Assembly: GCA_015698045.1 (NCBI GenBank)
Contig: BLAL01000297.1
Location: forward strand, 806,001 to 870,000
Length of the DNA: 64,000 bases
Source: Rhizophagus clarus
Taxonomy: Eukaryota; Glomeromycota; Glomeromycetes; Glomerales; Glomeraceae
Reading direction: 5' to 3'
The notes below the pieces were generated by a model that saw nothing but the letters and a program-made list of their open reading frames with translations, searched no databases and was not told where the DNA came from. Shown here piece by piece: positions 1-10,046 of the stretch; positions within the stretch are counted from its first letter, which is position 1; every line of letters starts with the position of its first letter. The translations under genes and the position numbers were made by a program.

Positions 1-1538
1 TAAAAATGCAAATAATAGTTATTTCATTGGTAAATTGCGAGATATACAAAATGAATTATATGACAAATATTATTCAATTGTAATTCCTGGTGAGACAAGA
101 TGGAACAGTCATTATTTTTGCTTTAAAAGTCTCATTCGGTCTGAACAAGCTTTACGAGTAATTATTTTTTTTTATTGATTTTTTATAATAATACAATAAT
201 CAAAAAATTTTTTTTATTATTTATAGAATTTGGCAATTTGTTACGAACGTCCACAAATTGGTTCAGGAGATGAACTTTACTTAAATTCAGAACTTTGCCA
301 AATACTTCTTGATAATGATTGGTGAGAAAAAATCGAGCTTTTGCAAGACATTTTATTACCTTATTGTGGTGTATTAAACAAGCTGCAATGTGATAAAGCA
401 CGTCTTTATGAAGTGCTTCATGCTCTTGGATATTTTTGTCAATTTTGGAAGCAATTTCCTGATTCAGATTTAGGCAATCAAATGATTGATCGATTAGAAA
501 AACGTCGGAGTCAATGGGAGCAGCCATTATTCTTACTTTCTTTTGCCCTCCATCCAAAATATCGTTTTGCATATTTCAATTCTGATCTTAATAATTTATC
601 ATTTACTTCCCTAGGACGATATTTGACATACTATTATAAAGCATGGTTTAAAAAACGCCCATTACGATTATTATTGGAATTTGAGGATTTTCGTCAAAAG
701 GTTGAACCATTTAATAATGAGACTTTTGAACAATTTGGAGAGGATGCTTTTAAATTTTGGGGATATGTAGAAAGTGATTATAAAGAATTGGCTGCAGTTG
801 CTTTAAAAATTTTTGGTATGTGTGTGAATGCTGCATCTGTTGAACGAATGTGGTCTTCCATGGGTTTTTTACATACAGTTCGTCGTAACCGATTAAAAGT
901 AAGTTAGAACTTAATTATTTAGTTAATATATAACACTTTTGATAATAAATTTATTTATCTAATTATTAAACAATGGTTTATTTATTAATTTATTTTATGG
1001 CAAGTTTTTTTATTAGATCTTTTAGTATTTGTTTGATGCTGGGTTTCTTATTTATTTGTATTATTTTTTTTATTAATTAAAATATTAAAAATTTTTTTTT
1101 TATTAGAATGAAAAAATATTAGCAATGAGTCAACTTCGGGCATCTATTAATTTTTTGTTAAGAGAAAAGGAATTACAACAAAGTCAAATTCAATTTTTGG
1201 ATTCAAATGCTCTTCCAATAGAAACTGATTCTGAAGTTTTTACACCAAATTCGAATATTGAAGAGGAAGAAGAAGATATTGAAGATAACACTATTGTTAC
1301 TCCTGAACATTGGGAACAAGAATTGGGAGAGTGGGAAGAGATGTTAATAGAAGAAGGGTTAGCACAATTGGAAGAGGAAGAGGAATTGAGGAGTAATTCA
1401 GATAATAATATGAAAGGTGATCTCTTAAGTGAATATATACATCCAGCAATAGACAAAAAAGCAAAATGGGAGCTTAAAAGTTTATTTAGTTCATCTCTTA
1501 ATGCTCCTAATTACTTAAATATAGAATCAAACGAATAA
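1..1538 (+). pseudogene. hAT transposase (BED/ricesleeper-like), C-terminal part, broken
   Basis: Three exon segments of a hAT transposase catalytic core and C-terminal dimerisation domain: 1-158, about 227-898 and 1108-1538. The introns begin GTAATT and GTAAGT and end TTATAG and TTATTAG. The stretch ending 'SVERMWSSMGFLHTVRRNRL' is the hAT dimerisation region, and an acidic Glu-rich tail follows. A TGA at 324-326 stands where the related copy at 18195 has TGG (Trp), so the reading frame is interrupted and the gene is not expected to make a full protein. The protein would bind the element ends and catalyse cut-and-paste transposition. Identity to the second copy is high throughout, so the family assignment is firm. 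Confidence 0.85.
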
Positions 1539-1737
1539 AACTTAATAAAAACTTTTTTTTGTTTAATGCTTTTAAAGATTTATGTATTATATATGATTTA
1601 ATTTTATTGGATAAAATATGTTCACGTGATAAAGTGCTTCCAAACTTCCAATAAAAATTCATTGGAATTGGAAGTATGATTGGAATTGGAAAATTTGGAA
1701 GTCCACATGTGCTTCCAAATTCCAATGCCCATCACTG
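1..1737 (+). mobile_element. hAT DNA transposon, copy 1, 3' part only
   Basis: The right part of a hAT-superfamily element; its left part lies outside the window. It ends in a right terminal inverted repeat CATCACTG at 1730-1737, preceded by subterminal repeats of the 'cttccaat/attggaag' type at 1640-1725. The same terminal octamer and the same subterminal repeats bound the complete copy at 16354-19559. The encoded transposase is broken (see next entry), so this copy is a non-autonomous relic. Confidence 0.88.
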
Positions 1738-1929
1738 CATACACGTATCTTTTAACCATGATCTTTTTTGTTTATTTTTTATTTTATCACTTTCTTTTAT
1801 TTCGTTTCAAGGAATTTTATTCTTCTGTTTAATATTTTTAAATATAATATATATTTACATATATTTTCATAATTTATTGCTTTGCAGGTACAAAAGTATT
1901 TATTTATTAATAATACTAATTGTGCTTTT

Positions 1930-2540
1930 ACTTATACCGTAATACTAACAATATTATTCATATTTTCTTTATTCTTTTTGCTTATATCTTAATATTCACC
2001 GTATTCTCTTTACTTTTTACCTTAATACTAACGATATACTAACTATATTTCTTTACTTAATACTAAACAATACAAACTATGTTTCTTTTACTACTTTAAC
2101 GAATATTAACTTTATTTCTTATATTTCTTTATATTAATACTAACAAATACTAACTTTATTTTTTTTATTTTTTTATTTAAACTAACTATGTTTCTTTTAC
2201 TTAATACTAAACAATACAAACTATATTTCTTTTACTACTTTAATGAATATTAACTTTATTTCTTTCTCTTTATCTTAATACTAACAAATATTAACTTTAT
2301 TTCTTTTATTTCTTTACCTTAATACTAATGAATACTAACTTTATTTTTTTTATTTCTTTATTTAATACTAACAATAACAATTATATTTCTTTAATTATTG
2401 TCTTAATATTAATTATGTTTCTTTAACTCTTTTATCTTAATACTAATAATATTAATAATGTTACTTTTATCTTTGTATGTTTCTTTTTATTTGTATCTTT
2501 AATGCTAACAATATCAATACTACTAATATTTACTAGAAAT
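1930..2540. repeat. AT-rich imperfect tandem repeats
   Basis: Many imperfect repeats of a 'taatactaacaaatactaactttatttctttta' type motif (longer versions vary) follow the end of the hAT copy. No open frame of note occurs. Period is irregular, about 60-75 bp. Confidence 0.6.
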
Positions 2541-2689
2541 ATTAATGCTGATAGTTGTTTTTCTACTTTTTACATCTAATTATATTGTTACTTTTCCTTT
2601 TATGTAATTTATTTAAATATCTGTAATTTTTTTATAATTTAATAAAGTTACTTTTATTTTGAATTATATCTAATGCCCAATTATTATAT

Positions 2690-3130
2690 AAGCCCAAATA
2701 TTAAAAATTGCATCATAAATTTTGAAATGATACGAAATATTACATTAATATTAGAAACTCTACATATCGTAATATTTTGAAATGTTTTAAAATTATAAAA
2801 TATTATTGCTTATGAAAACTTGTAGCAGGTCTGAAAACCTACAAAATATTGTGTAAAATTACAGATTATTACAAATCGTAATATCGTGAAATATTACAAA
2901 TCATAAAATTATGAATAAAATATTACAAAATATTATGCCTGAAAACCTATGAAATATTGTGTAAAATTACGTATTATTACAAACTGTAAAATTATGGAAT
3001 ACTACAAATCATAAAATTATGAAGATTTATACATCATAATACTTTGAAATATTTTAGAAAATTACAAAATATTATACCTATGCAAACTTTCGGCAGGGCT
3101 GAAAACTTATAAAATATTTTAATGTATAAA
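2690..3130. repeat. AT-rich imperfect repeats around 'acaaaatatta'
   Basis: A second, different block of diverged repeats with motifs such as 'gaaaacctacaaaatatt' and 'aaattacagattattacaaa' recurring on both sides of 2900. Noncoding. Confidence 0.5.
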
Positions 3131-3149
3131 CTTATGTAACTTTTTGCAC

Positions 3150-3257
3150 TATAAAATTTTCTGATGATCATAGACGCCTTCTGGTTCTGTCTGGGATACC
3201 ACTTCAGTAGAGGCAGAAATTTTAAATATCAAAAAAAAAAAAAAAAAAAAAAAAAAA
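3150..3257 (+). other. Possible 3' end of a short retroposon (poly-A tract)
   Basis: A GC-richer stretch (about 3165-3215) ends in an uninterrupted run of about 28 A residues at 3230-3257. This resembles the tail of a SINE or truncated LINE on the plus strand. No internal RNA polymerase III boxes could be recognised, so the class is open. Confidence 0.3.
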
Positions 3258-3709
3258 GGTAAGACAAATAAATTCAATTTATATTGATTTTTTTTTACTT
3301 ACTTTATAATCCTTTACAAGATTTCTAAATTTTTGGCTGCATTAATTTCCCATAAAATTTGTATTATACTGATTATTTATTCTGAATTTACATAAATAAA
3401 TTATTTAAATTTGAATTTTTTTTTTAATTTTTTTTTTTTTTTTTTTTTAACTTTAAAGGCGTTGGAGCCGCACTCTGTTTTATTATATAAAATGAGGGTA
3501 CATTATCATACCACTAAAATACAATTTAACGTTGCTTCGAGCCTCAAAGGACCCATCTTACCATCCGCCTGACTCATTAACTACTAATATAAAGGAATAA
3601 AGGAAACGAAAAAGAAAAAAGAAATATTATAGAAAATAAACTACCCTAAAACAACTAACTAGCTAGGAGTACACATCCCGTCTATGACTAACTTTCTGTT
3701 TCTAGTATG

Positions 3710-5752
3710 TTAGCAACATAAACTAATGAGCTGTTCCAACAAGTACTTGATTTCCACCTTGTTAAAATTACCCGATTGCCCTTTGCTGGACTTATGCGAT
3801 CCCTTGGTCGTATTAGAAAAAGTTGACCGTCCTGAAGAATTCTGAGACTGCGCAAGATTGGACGAGTTAGTATTATTTTCTTGCTTGTGATTGATATGTG
3901 ACTGCATGACCTAAGAGGCGTGCGGTTTGATCCAGTAATCACCGGGGAGAAGCCCGCCTTCTTGAAAGAGGAGGATTTTGAGCCTGAGCCTGAAGCCTTA
4001 GGCTGTCGTCTTGGCGAACGGAAGGATGGAGTGGAATGTTTGCACCAAGTTAATTCTGTCTGCTTTCACATCTGGTTCTTGACTAACCTGCAGGACAACG
4101 CTTCCCATGTTGCGAAGTAGCCGATAAGAATCCTAGAACCATCCTGCTCTTGAACTATTTTAAAGGATTGGAGATTGCTTTCGTTGATGAAGGGACCAGA
4201 AGTGACTTCAGGGAATAGTGACTCAATCGTCATATCCTTAGGGATATTTGCGATTGCCGCCTGGAATTTCTTGCGTTATTTTCATTCTGAAAGAGACCAA
4301 GCTACCAGGAACCATCGTACAGGAAGAGATCTGAGGGAAACCATCCAGTCACCATTATTATACGCCTTTAGACAATTATGGTTGGGTGTAAGTCTGACCC
4401 TTGTTGTTTGATATTTCTTTTGCACTCGCGTGCTAACAGACACCACTTTTCCCCATTTATTGAGTTCGCTGAGGAACTGATAATTTGTTCATTTGGCCGG
4501 GATGTCATAAACCACTAGATCCAAGGTGAGGTTCTTGTCGTTCTCTTCAGGTTAATAACCAGTGATAATAATGTTATTGTCTCCTGTACTACTCTCATTT
4601 TTACGTTTTTTCGTTATAAGCGTGGCGATTTTATCATCACTTTTATCGCTTCGCCACAGGTCGAAATTAGTTAAATAGGGTATCAATAGAGTATTAATAG
4701 GTTATCAATCGGCTATCAATAAGCTACCCTATTGGTAGCCTATTGAACTTGCGCCATAATCTGTCACCAATCGGGCAGGCTGATTGATAGCCGATTGATA
4801 ACTTATTGATAACCTATTAGTATCCTATTGGTATTTTTATTAAATAGGGTATCAATAGGGTATCAATCGGTTATCAATAGGTTATCAATCAGCCTGCCTG
4901 ATTGGTGACGGATTATAACGCAAGTTCAATAGGCTACCAATAGGGTAGCCTATTGATAGCCGATTGATAACCTATTGATACCCTATTGATACCCTATTGA
5001 TACCCTATTGATACCCTATTTAACTAATTTCGACCTGTGCGCTTGACATCTGCAGATGGCTGTGGTGGGAGTTGCGAGAGTATAGGTTTTTGACTGTTAA
5101 GGGTGGAATCAGATGATGCAATCGAAGAGTTGAGTGAGGTGACTTCCTGTAAGAATTTAGCTTTTTCCGCATGCTTCTCTTGTTTCTTCAACTTTTTCTT
5201 CTGATTCTTAGTCAAAACCAGTTTCCAGGAGGTATTACTTGTTTCGGAGAAAGGGGGAGGTGGATCAGCTGTTGAAGACGTTGATTGGTGCAGGCGATTC
5301 ATCTCTATATCCAAATCCAGTAAATCTGCATAATTTTCGGGCGTTTGCGCCGTGCCTGTGTTGGTCAACTGGTCTGTCAGCATGTCGATATCTGATTGGT
5401 GCCTTAATGTTTGTGCCTTGAGTATCTCATCCACTTCACGTGCAATCTTGTCATAGGTGGGAAAAACGAGCTGTTCAAGAAGGAGAGAGAAAGACCAGTG
5501 AGTTATAGTAGCTAAGACCGTTGAAGCTACCACTTGTTGTTGGGAAGCTTTGGGCTTGACTGTTGCTAAGCCTGGGTCTAGTCGATACTGGGGTACTTTG
5601 TTGAAAAGCTCAGCTGCTCCGGTCGTGGTCACCGTTATGCCTTCACAAAGCTGAGGGAGTAAAGGTAAAATAGTTTGAAAAATGTCAATAAGACTTCTTC
5701 TAAAAGAGTTTGCAGTCGCTTCCTTAATGGTTTTTAGTGTTTGCGCGTCCAT
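3710..5752 (-). pseudogene. Gag-like ORF1 protein of a LINE family, disrupted
   Basis: The minus-strand frame starts at ATG 5752. An N-terminal helical region is followed by a Lys-rich segment near residue 190. Removing the insertion at 4655-5039 together with one copy of its 3-bp duplication lets the frame continue directly into 'SDKSDDKIATLITKKRK'. Further on lies a region with 'LSELNKWGKVVSVSTRVQKK' and 'LPVRWFPG', then several stop codons, and finally a Ser/Lys/Gly-rich tail around 3710-3907. The fragment at 23863-24600 has the matching 'LAELKAWGDPISM' and 'ISVRWFSGNWSL', so the two belong to one family. A nucleic-acid-binding, gag-like role is inferred from position and composition. The copy carries stops and is not functional. 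Confidence 0.6.
4655..5039. mobile_element. CACTA-type miniature inverted-repeat element (MITE), copy 1
   Basis: A 385-bp palindrome-rich element with long terminal inverted repeats starting CACAGGTCGAAATTAGTTAA and ending with the complement. It is filled with 'ggtatcaatag' type repeats in both orientations. A 3-bp CGC precedes it (4652-4654) and follows it (5040-5042), which fits CACTA elements (CAC start, 3-bp target duplication). It encodes nothing. A second copy is at 22421-22761, a fragment at 6379-6441, and a decayed relative near 29930-30256. Confidence 0.85.
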
Positions 5753-5864
5753 TTCCTTGAAAAAAGGTGGGTTGTTATTAGTGGAAAGTTTGCAAAAACT
5801 TTCAAAAAATTTTGGGCTGAGTGATCAGCGGGAAGAGATTGATCATAATTTGAATTTTTTTTAA

Positions 5865-6378
5865 AAAACATATAATATAAAATATTACGTATATAAATCT
5901 TCAAGAAATAGACTTTCAGAATTCCATGTGACTCCTATCATAAGCACTGTGATACTCATAGTTTCTCCTCCTTTATTTCTTGATTAGCAGATCTATCATC
6001 AGATCATACCAGCATGCCAGTTTAAGTCTATTTAATCATGAATGATATTGGCAAGCTTGACAAGGTATTTTTATGAATTAAAAATCAAATTAAAGGTTTG
6101 TATATAAAATGTTACTTTATAAATAAAATTTGAATAATATACCTTTTTGAATTCTTAATTAAATATAATTAAATTATCATTAAAAGACCTCATGCATACA
6201 TAGTCTAATTGTTTTTAAATATAGATATCACGTTAAAACTAAAGAAAATCAAAATCACTTATTACATTGCATTTTATATTTTTTTAAATGTAATTACTAT
6301 TATAAAAAATTATGCACTTCATAATTTAATTGTCACAAATTTAATAAAAAATCATGCACATGCACACAATGTAATAAA
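5865..6378. other. Noncoding AT-rich spacer
   Basis: Nothing recognisable: no conserved frame, repeat family or RNA gene was seen. Short frames here lack any family features. Confidence 0.5.
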
Positions 6379-6441
6379 CACAGGTCGAAAGCTAATAAAT
6401 TGGGCATATGCCCTATTGATAACTATTAGTCTAATAGGTTA
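6379..6441. mobile_element. Fragment of the CACTA-type MITE family
   Basis: It begins CACAGGTCGAAA like the intact copies and contains 'ccctattgataac' and 'taataggtta' motifs, but stops after about 60 bp. It ends 12 bp before the outer end of the giant inverted-repeat element, so it may have been the landing site of that element or been cut by it. Confidence 0.6.
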
Positions 6442-6817
6442 GCCAAAATTTAGTACATATCGGCAGATTTGTTTCATCGTCTAAATATGTTAAATTTTGT
6501 TATACAATGTATTATAAAAGTTAAAGATATGCAATATAGTGATCTAAAAAAAATGCGTACAATTTTTAAAAGTGCAATTCAGCATGATTTTAATTTTGGC
6601 CAGAATTAACATAATTTCGGCTAGATTTAATATACCGTAACTGGTAATATGATAGTAATGATAATTAATTAAACAAAAAAAGAAAAAAAACTTTAACACC
6701 ACAATAATTAAATCTATAATTACAAAACAATTTCACACTTAATAATTTGTTGAATAATAATTAATATCACTATAAATTAATAAAAAGGAAATTGTATGAA
6801 AAAAACTATATTTTAAT

Positions 6818-7845
6818 TCAAAGAAAAAAAATTACACCACACTGTATACATGATTTTATAAAAAAATTAAGCCGCAATTGCATAATTTTAACTGTAATAT
6901 TAATGTTATAATGCTGTATTAATTGCACATGCACTGCAATATATAAGAAAAAATGGAAAATACAGTAAGAAAGGACAAAGGAAGAATAAAGGAAAGAAGA
7001 GATAAATGAAAAGGGATAAAGGGAAGTAAAGATGATCAAAGAGAAATGAGGAAGGAACAAAAAAAGGTAAAGGATAGTGAAAAAGAATGAATGAAACAAA
7101 AAAAGAATGAAAGAGAATGAAAGGAAGCAAAGGAGGAATGAAAATCAATAAAGGGAACAAAAAAAAGCAACAAAAGAAGTCAAAGATCAATGAAAGAAAC
7201 CAAAGATCATTGAAAAGAGACCAAAGATCAATGAAAGAAACGAAAAAAGTAATGAAAGAAACCAAGGATCAATGAAAAAAACAAAAAAAAAGCAACGAAA
7301 GAAATCAAAGATCAATGAAATAAACCAAAAAAGCAATAAAAGAAACAATGATGAAAGGAATAAAAGATCAATGAAAGGAATAACAAAAGAGCCACAAAAG
7401 ATCAATGAAAGAACCATAGAAGAAACGAAAGGAATAATGAAAAAAAGAAACGAAAAAACCATGAAAAGAAGAGAAATAAAGGGGAAAAAAATGAAAGAAA
7501 AGCCAGAACACCCACCCATAGAAAAAAAAGAAAGAAAACGGTTAATATCATCTTAAAAGAAAAATAAAACAACAGGAGAAGAGACGTAAGAGACTTACTT
7601 GAATTTTCACTCATATGGTACACATCTAAAAAGACAAAAAGTTTAGTAAAAGAACAAGGGTAAGAATGAAAAGAAAACAAAAAAAAGGAGAAGAAATTAA
7701 AACTCACCTTGAATTTCCGAAATGGATAAAAACAGCCACGCCTAAAAAAAAAGAACAAGTTAATAAGAGACAAAAGAAAGGAGAATAAAAGCAAAAAAAA
7801 CTTACCTGTTACAGTATTTAATCCCGAAGCTAAAGGTAATGCCAT
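6818..7845 (-). pseudogene. Arm-encoded micro-exon gene, left copy, frameshifted
   Basis: Minus-strand counterpart of the right-arm gene at 24741-25909. Segments flanked by clean splice sites read 'MALPLASGLNTVT', then a 34-nt exon (39 nt in the right arm), then 'atgtgtaccatatgagtg...', then a terminal exon (6818-6933) encoding 'MHVQLIQHYNINITVKIMQL'. The 5-nt shortening of exon 2 breaks the frame, so this copy would hit a stop. The long last intron is the purine-rich tract (pyrimidine-rich on the coding strand). Confidence 0.4.
6950..7560. repeat. Purine-rich GAAA-type repeat tract
   Basis: Imperfect repeats built on 'caatgaaagaaaccaaagat'. Predicted frames on either strand (Lys-rich or Phe/Leu-rich) are a product of the base composition. 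The tract mirrors 25003-25780 in the right arm. Confidence 0.75.
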
Positions 7846-8329
7846 TAACTAAAAAATTTAAATTGTGGTTTATAATTTTTGAAAAAAAAATTATTTTTTT
7901 ATTTTTTAAAAAAAAATTCCCTTATCATAAAACAAATGATTTTTTATTTTTTTAAAAAAAATTTCCCTTAAAAAAAAATGATTTTTTATTTTTTAAAAAA
8001 AAATTTCACTTAAAAAAAACGATATATTTTTTTAAAAAAAATTTCCCTTCCGCCAAAATATAAAAATCTGAAGTCTGAACAAAACTACTAGCATTGATTA
8101 TCTATTTATAACATAAAAGGCAATATCGCTTGCCATTTACGATAAGCTTATCTCATGAGTTGATATAAAAAAGGAATATGTTATATATCACATGCACTTT
8201 ATCTAGTTTTGAACTGGTATAACCGGTATTATGATCCGATTATTTGGGTAAACAGGTTTTTTTTTTGAATTTATTACATTTAGATAAAAAACAATTTAAA
8301 AAAATAATTATTTTTTTTTTTTTCTTTTT

Positions 8330-10046
8330 TGTAGTATTGCCGGACGAAAAGCATGACCGGACTATTGGAATTAAGGTAAGGGAGAGTTGGGGTGGTGTTT
8401 TTCGTTGTTGTTTTTTTTAATTAATTAATTAATTATTTTTTTTTTTCTTTTTTTGTAGTGTTGCCGGACGAAAAACGTGACCGGACTTTTGGAATTAAGG
8501 TAAGGAAGGGTTGGGGGAGGTGTTTTTCGTTGGTTTTTTTATTTAATTAATTAATTATTTTTTTTTTTCTTTTTTGTAGTGTTGCCGGACGAAAAACATG
8601 ACCGGACTTTTGGAATTAAGGTAAGGAGGTGTTTTTCGTTGGTTTTTTTTTATTTAATTAATTAATTATTATTTTTTTTTTCTTTTCTGTAGTGTTGCCG
8701 GACAAAAAGCATGACCGGACTATTGGAATTAAGGTAAGGGAGGGTTGGGGTGGTGTTTTTTGTTTAATTAATTAATTATTTTTTTGTTTGTTTTTTCTTT
8801 TTTGTAGTGTTGTCAGACGAAAAGCATGACCGGACTATTGGAATTAAGGTAAGGGAGGGTTGAGGTGGTGTTTTTCGTTGTTGTTTTTTTTAATTAATTA
8901 ATTAATTATTTTTTTTTTTTCTTTTTTTGTAGTGTTGCCGGACGAAAAACGTGACCGGACTTTTGGAATTAAGGTAAGGGAGGGTTGGAGGAGGTGTTTT
9001 TCGTTGGTTTTTTTATTTAATTAATTAATTATTTTTTTTTTCTTTTTTGTAGTGTTACCGAACGAAAAACATGACCGGACTTTTGGAATTAAGGTAAGGA
9101 GGTGTTTTTCGTTGGTTTTTTTTATTTAATTAATTAATTATTATTTTTTTTTTCTTTTTTGTAGTGTTGCCGGATGAAAAGCATGACCGGACTATTGGAA
9201 TTAAGGTAAGGGAGGGTTGGGGTGGTGTTTTTTGTTTAATTAATTAATTATTTTTTTGTTTGTTTTTTCTCTTTTGTAGTGTTGTCGGACGAAAAGCATG
9301 ACCGGACTATTGGAATTAAAGTAAGGGAGGGTTGGGGGAGGTGTTTTTTGTTGTTTTTTTTTTAATTAATTAATTAATTATTTGTTTTTTTTTCTTTTTT
9401 GTAGTGTTGCCAGACGAAAAGCACGACCGGACTATTGGAATTAAGGTAAGGGAGGGTTGGGGTGGTGTTTTTTGTTTAATTAATTAATTATTTATTTGTT
9501 TGTTTTTTCTTTTTTGTAGTGTTGCCGGACGAAAAATATGACCGGACTATTGGAATTAAGGTAAGGGAGGGTTGGGTGGTGTTTTTTGTTTAATTAATTA
9601 ATTATTTATTTGCTTTTTTTTTCTTTTTTGTAGTGTTGCCGGACGAAAAGCACGACCGGACTTTTGGAATTAAGGACAATTAAGGTAAGGGAGGGTTGGG
9701 GTGGTGTTTTCGTTGTTTTTTTTAATTAATTATTTATTTATTTGTTTTTTTTCTTTTTGTAGTGTTGCCAGACGAAAAGCACGACCGGACTTTTGGAATT
9801 AAGGACAATTAAAGTAAGGGAGGGTTGGGGAGGTGTTTTTCGTTGTTTTTTTAATTAATTATTAATTTTTTTTTTTTTTGTAGTGTTGCCGGACGAAAAG
9901 CATGACCGGACTTTTGGAATTAAGGACAATTAAGGTAAGGGAGGGTTGGGGTGGTGTTTTTCATTGGTTTTTTTTTAATTAATTAATTATTTATTTTTTT
10001 TCTTTCTTTTTTGTAGTGTTGCCGGACGAAAAGCACGACCGGACTT
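8330..10046 (+). repeat. Minisatellite of about 15 units, each with splice-like ends (left arm)
   Basis: About 15 tandem units of roughly 110-125 bp. Each unit has a conserved 41-nt core containing 'gttgccggacgaaaagcatg' and 'accggactttTGGAATTAAG', preceded by a polypyrimidine tract with 'ttttttgtag' and followed by 'GTAAGGgaggg'. The last few units carry a longer core ending 'gacaattaag'. 'Ttaattaattaatta' blocks separate units. The pattern reads as an array of tiny exons between introns. The same array with about five units lies in the right arm on the minus strand. Confidence 0.9.

Larger units (their letters stand above)
3408..5864 (-). mobile_element. ORF1-only LINE-like retroelement (half-LINE)
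   Basis: A retroposed unit on the minus strand. Its 3' end carries a poly-A tail (poly-T on the plus strand, about 3428-3449). It is flanked by a near-perfect direct repeat reading AATTTGAATTTTTTTT: 3408-3427 on one side and 5847-5864 on the other, differing only in T-run length. Only a gag-like ORF1 is present and no reverse transcriptase domain is seen, so it looks like a non-autonomous LINE derivative comparable in logic to mammalian HAL1. It was later interrupted by the miniature element at 4655-5039. The minus-strand 5' untranslated leader before the ORF1 start would be about 95 nt. Confidence 0.65.

Noticed and set aside
7187..7845. Long Phe/Leu-rich or Lys-rich frames in the purine-rich tract (and their counterparts at 24851-25796)
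   Set aside because: These follow from the GAAA/TTTC repeat composition and cross splice-like sites; no domain features.
8330..10046. CRISPR-like array
   Set aside because: Spacers are repetitive T-rich linkers and not unique, units are over 100 bp, and the genome is eukaryotic with introns.
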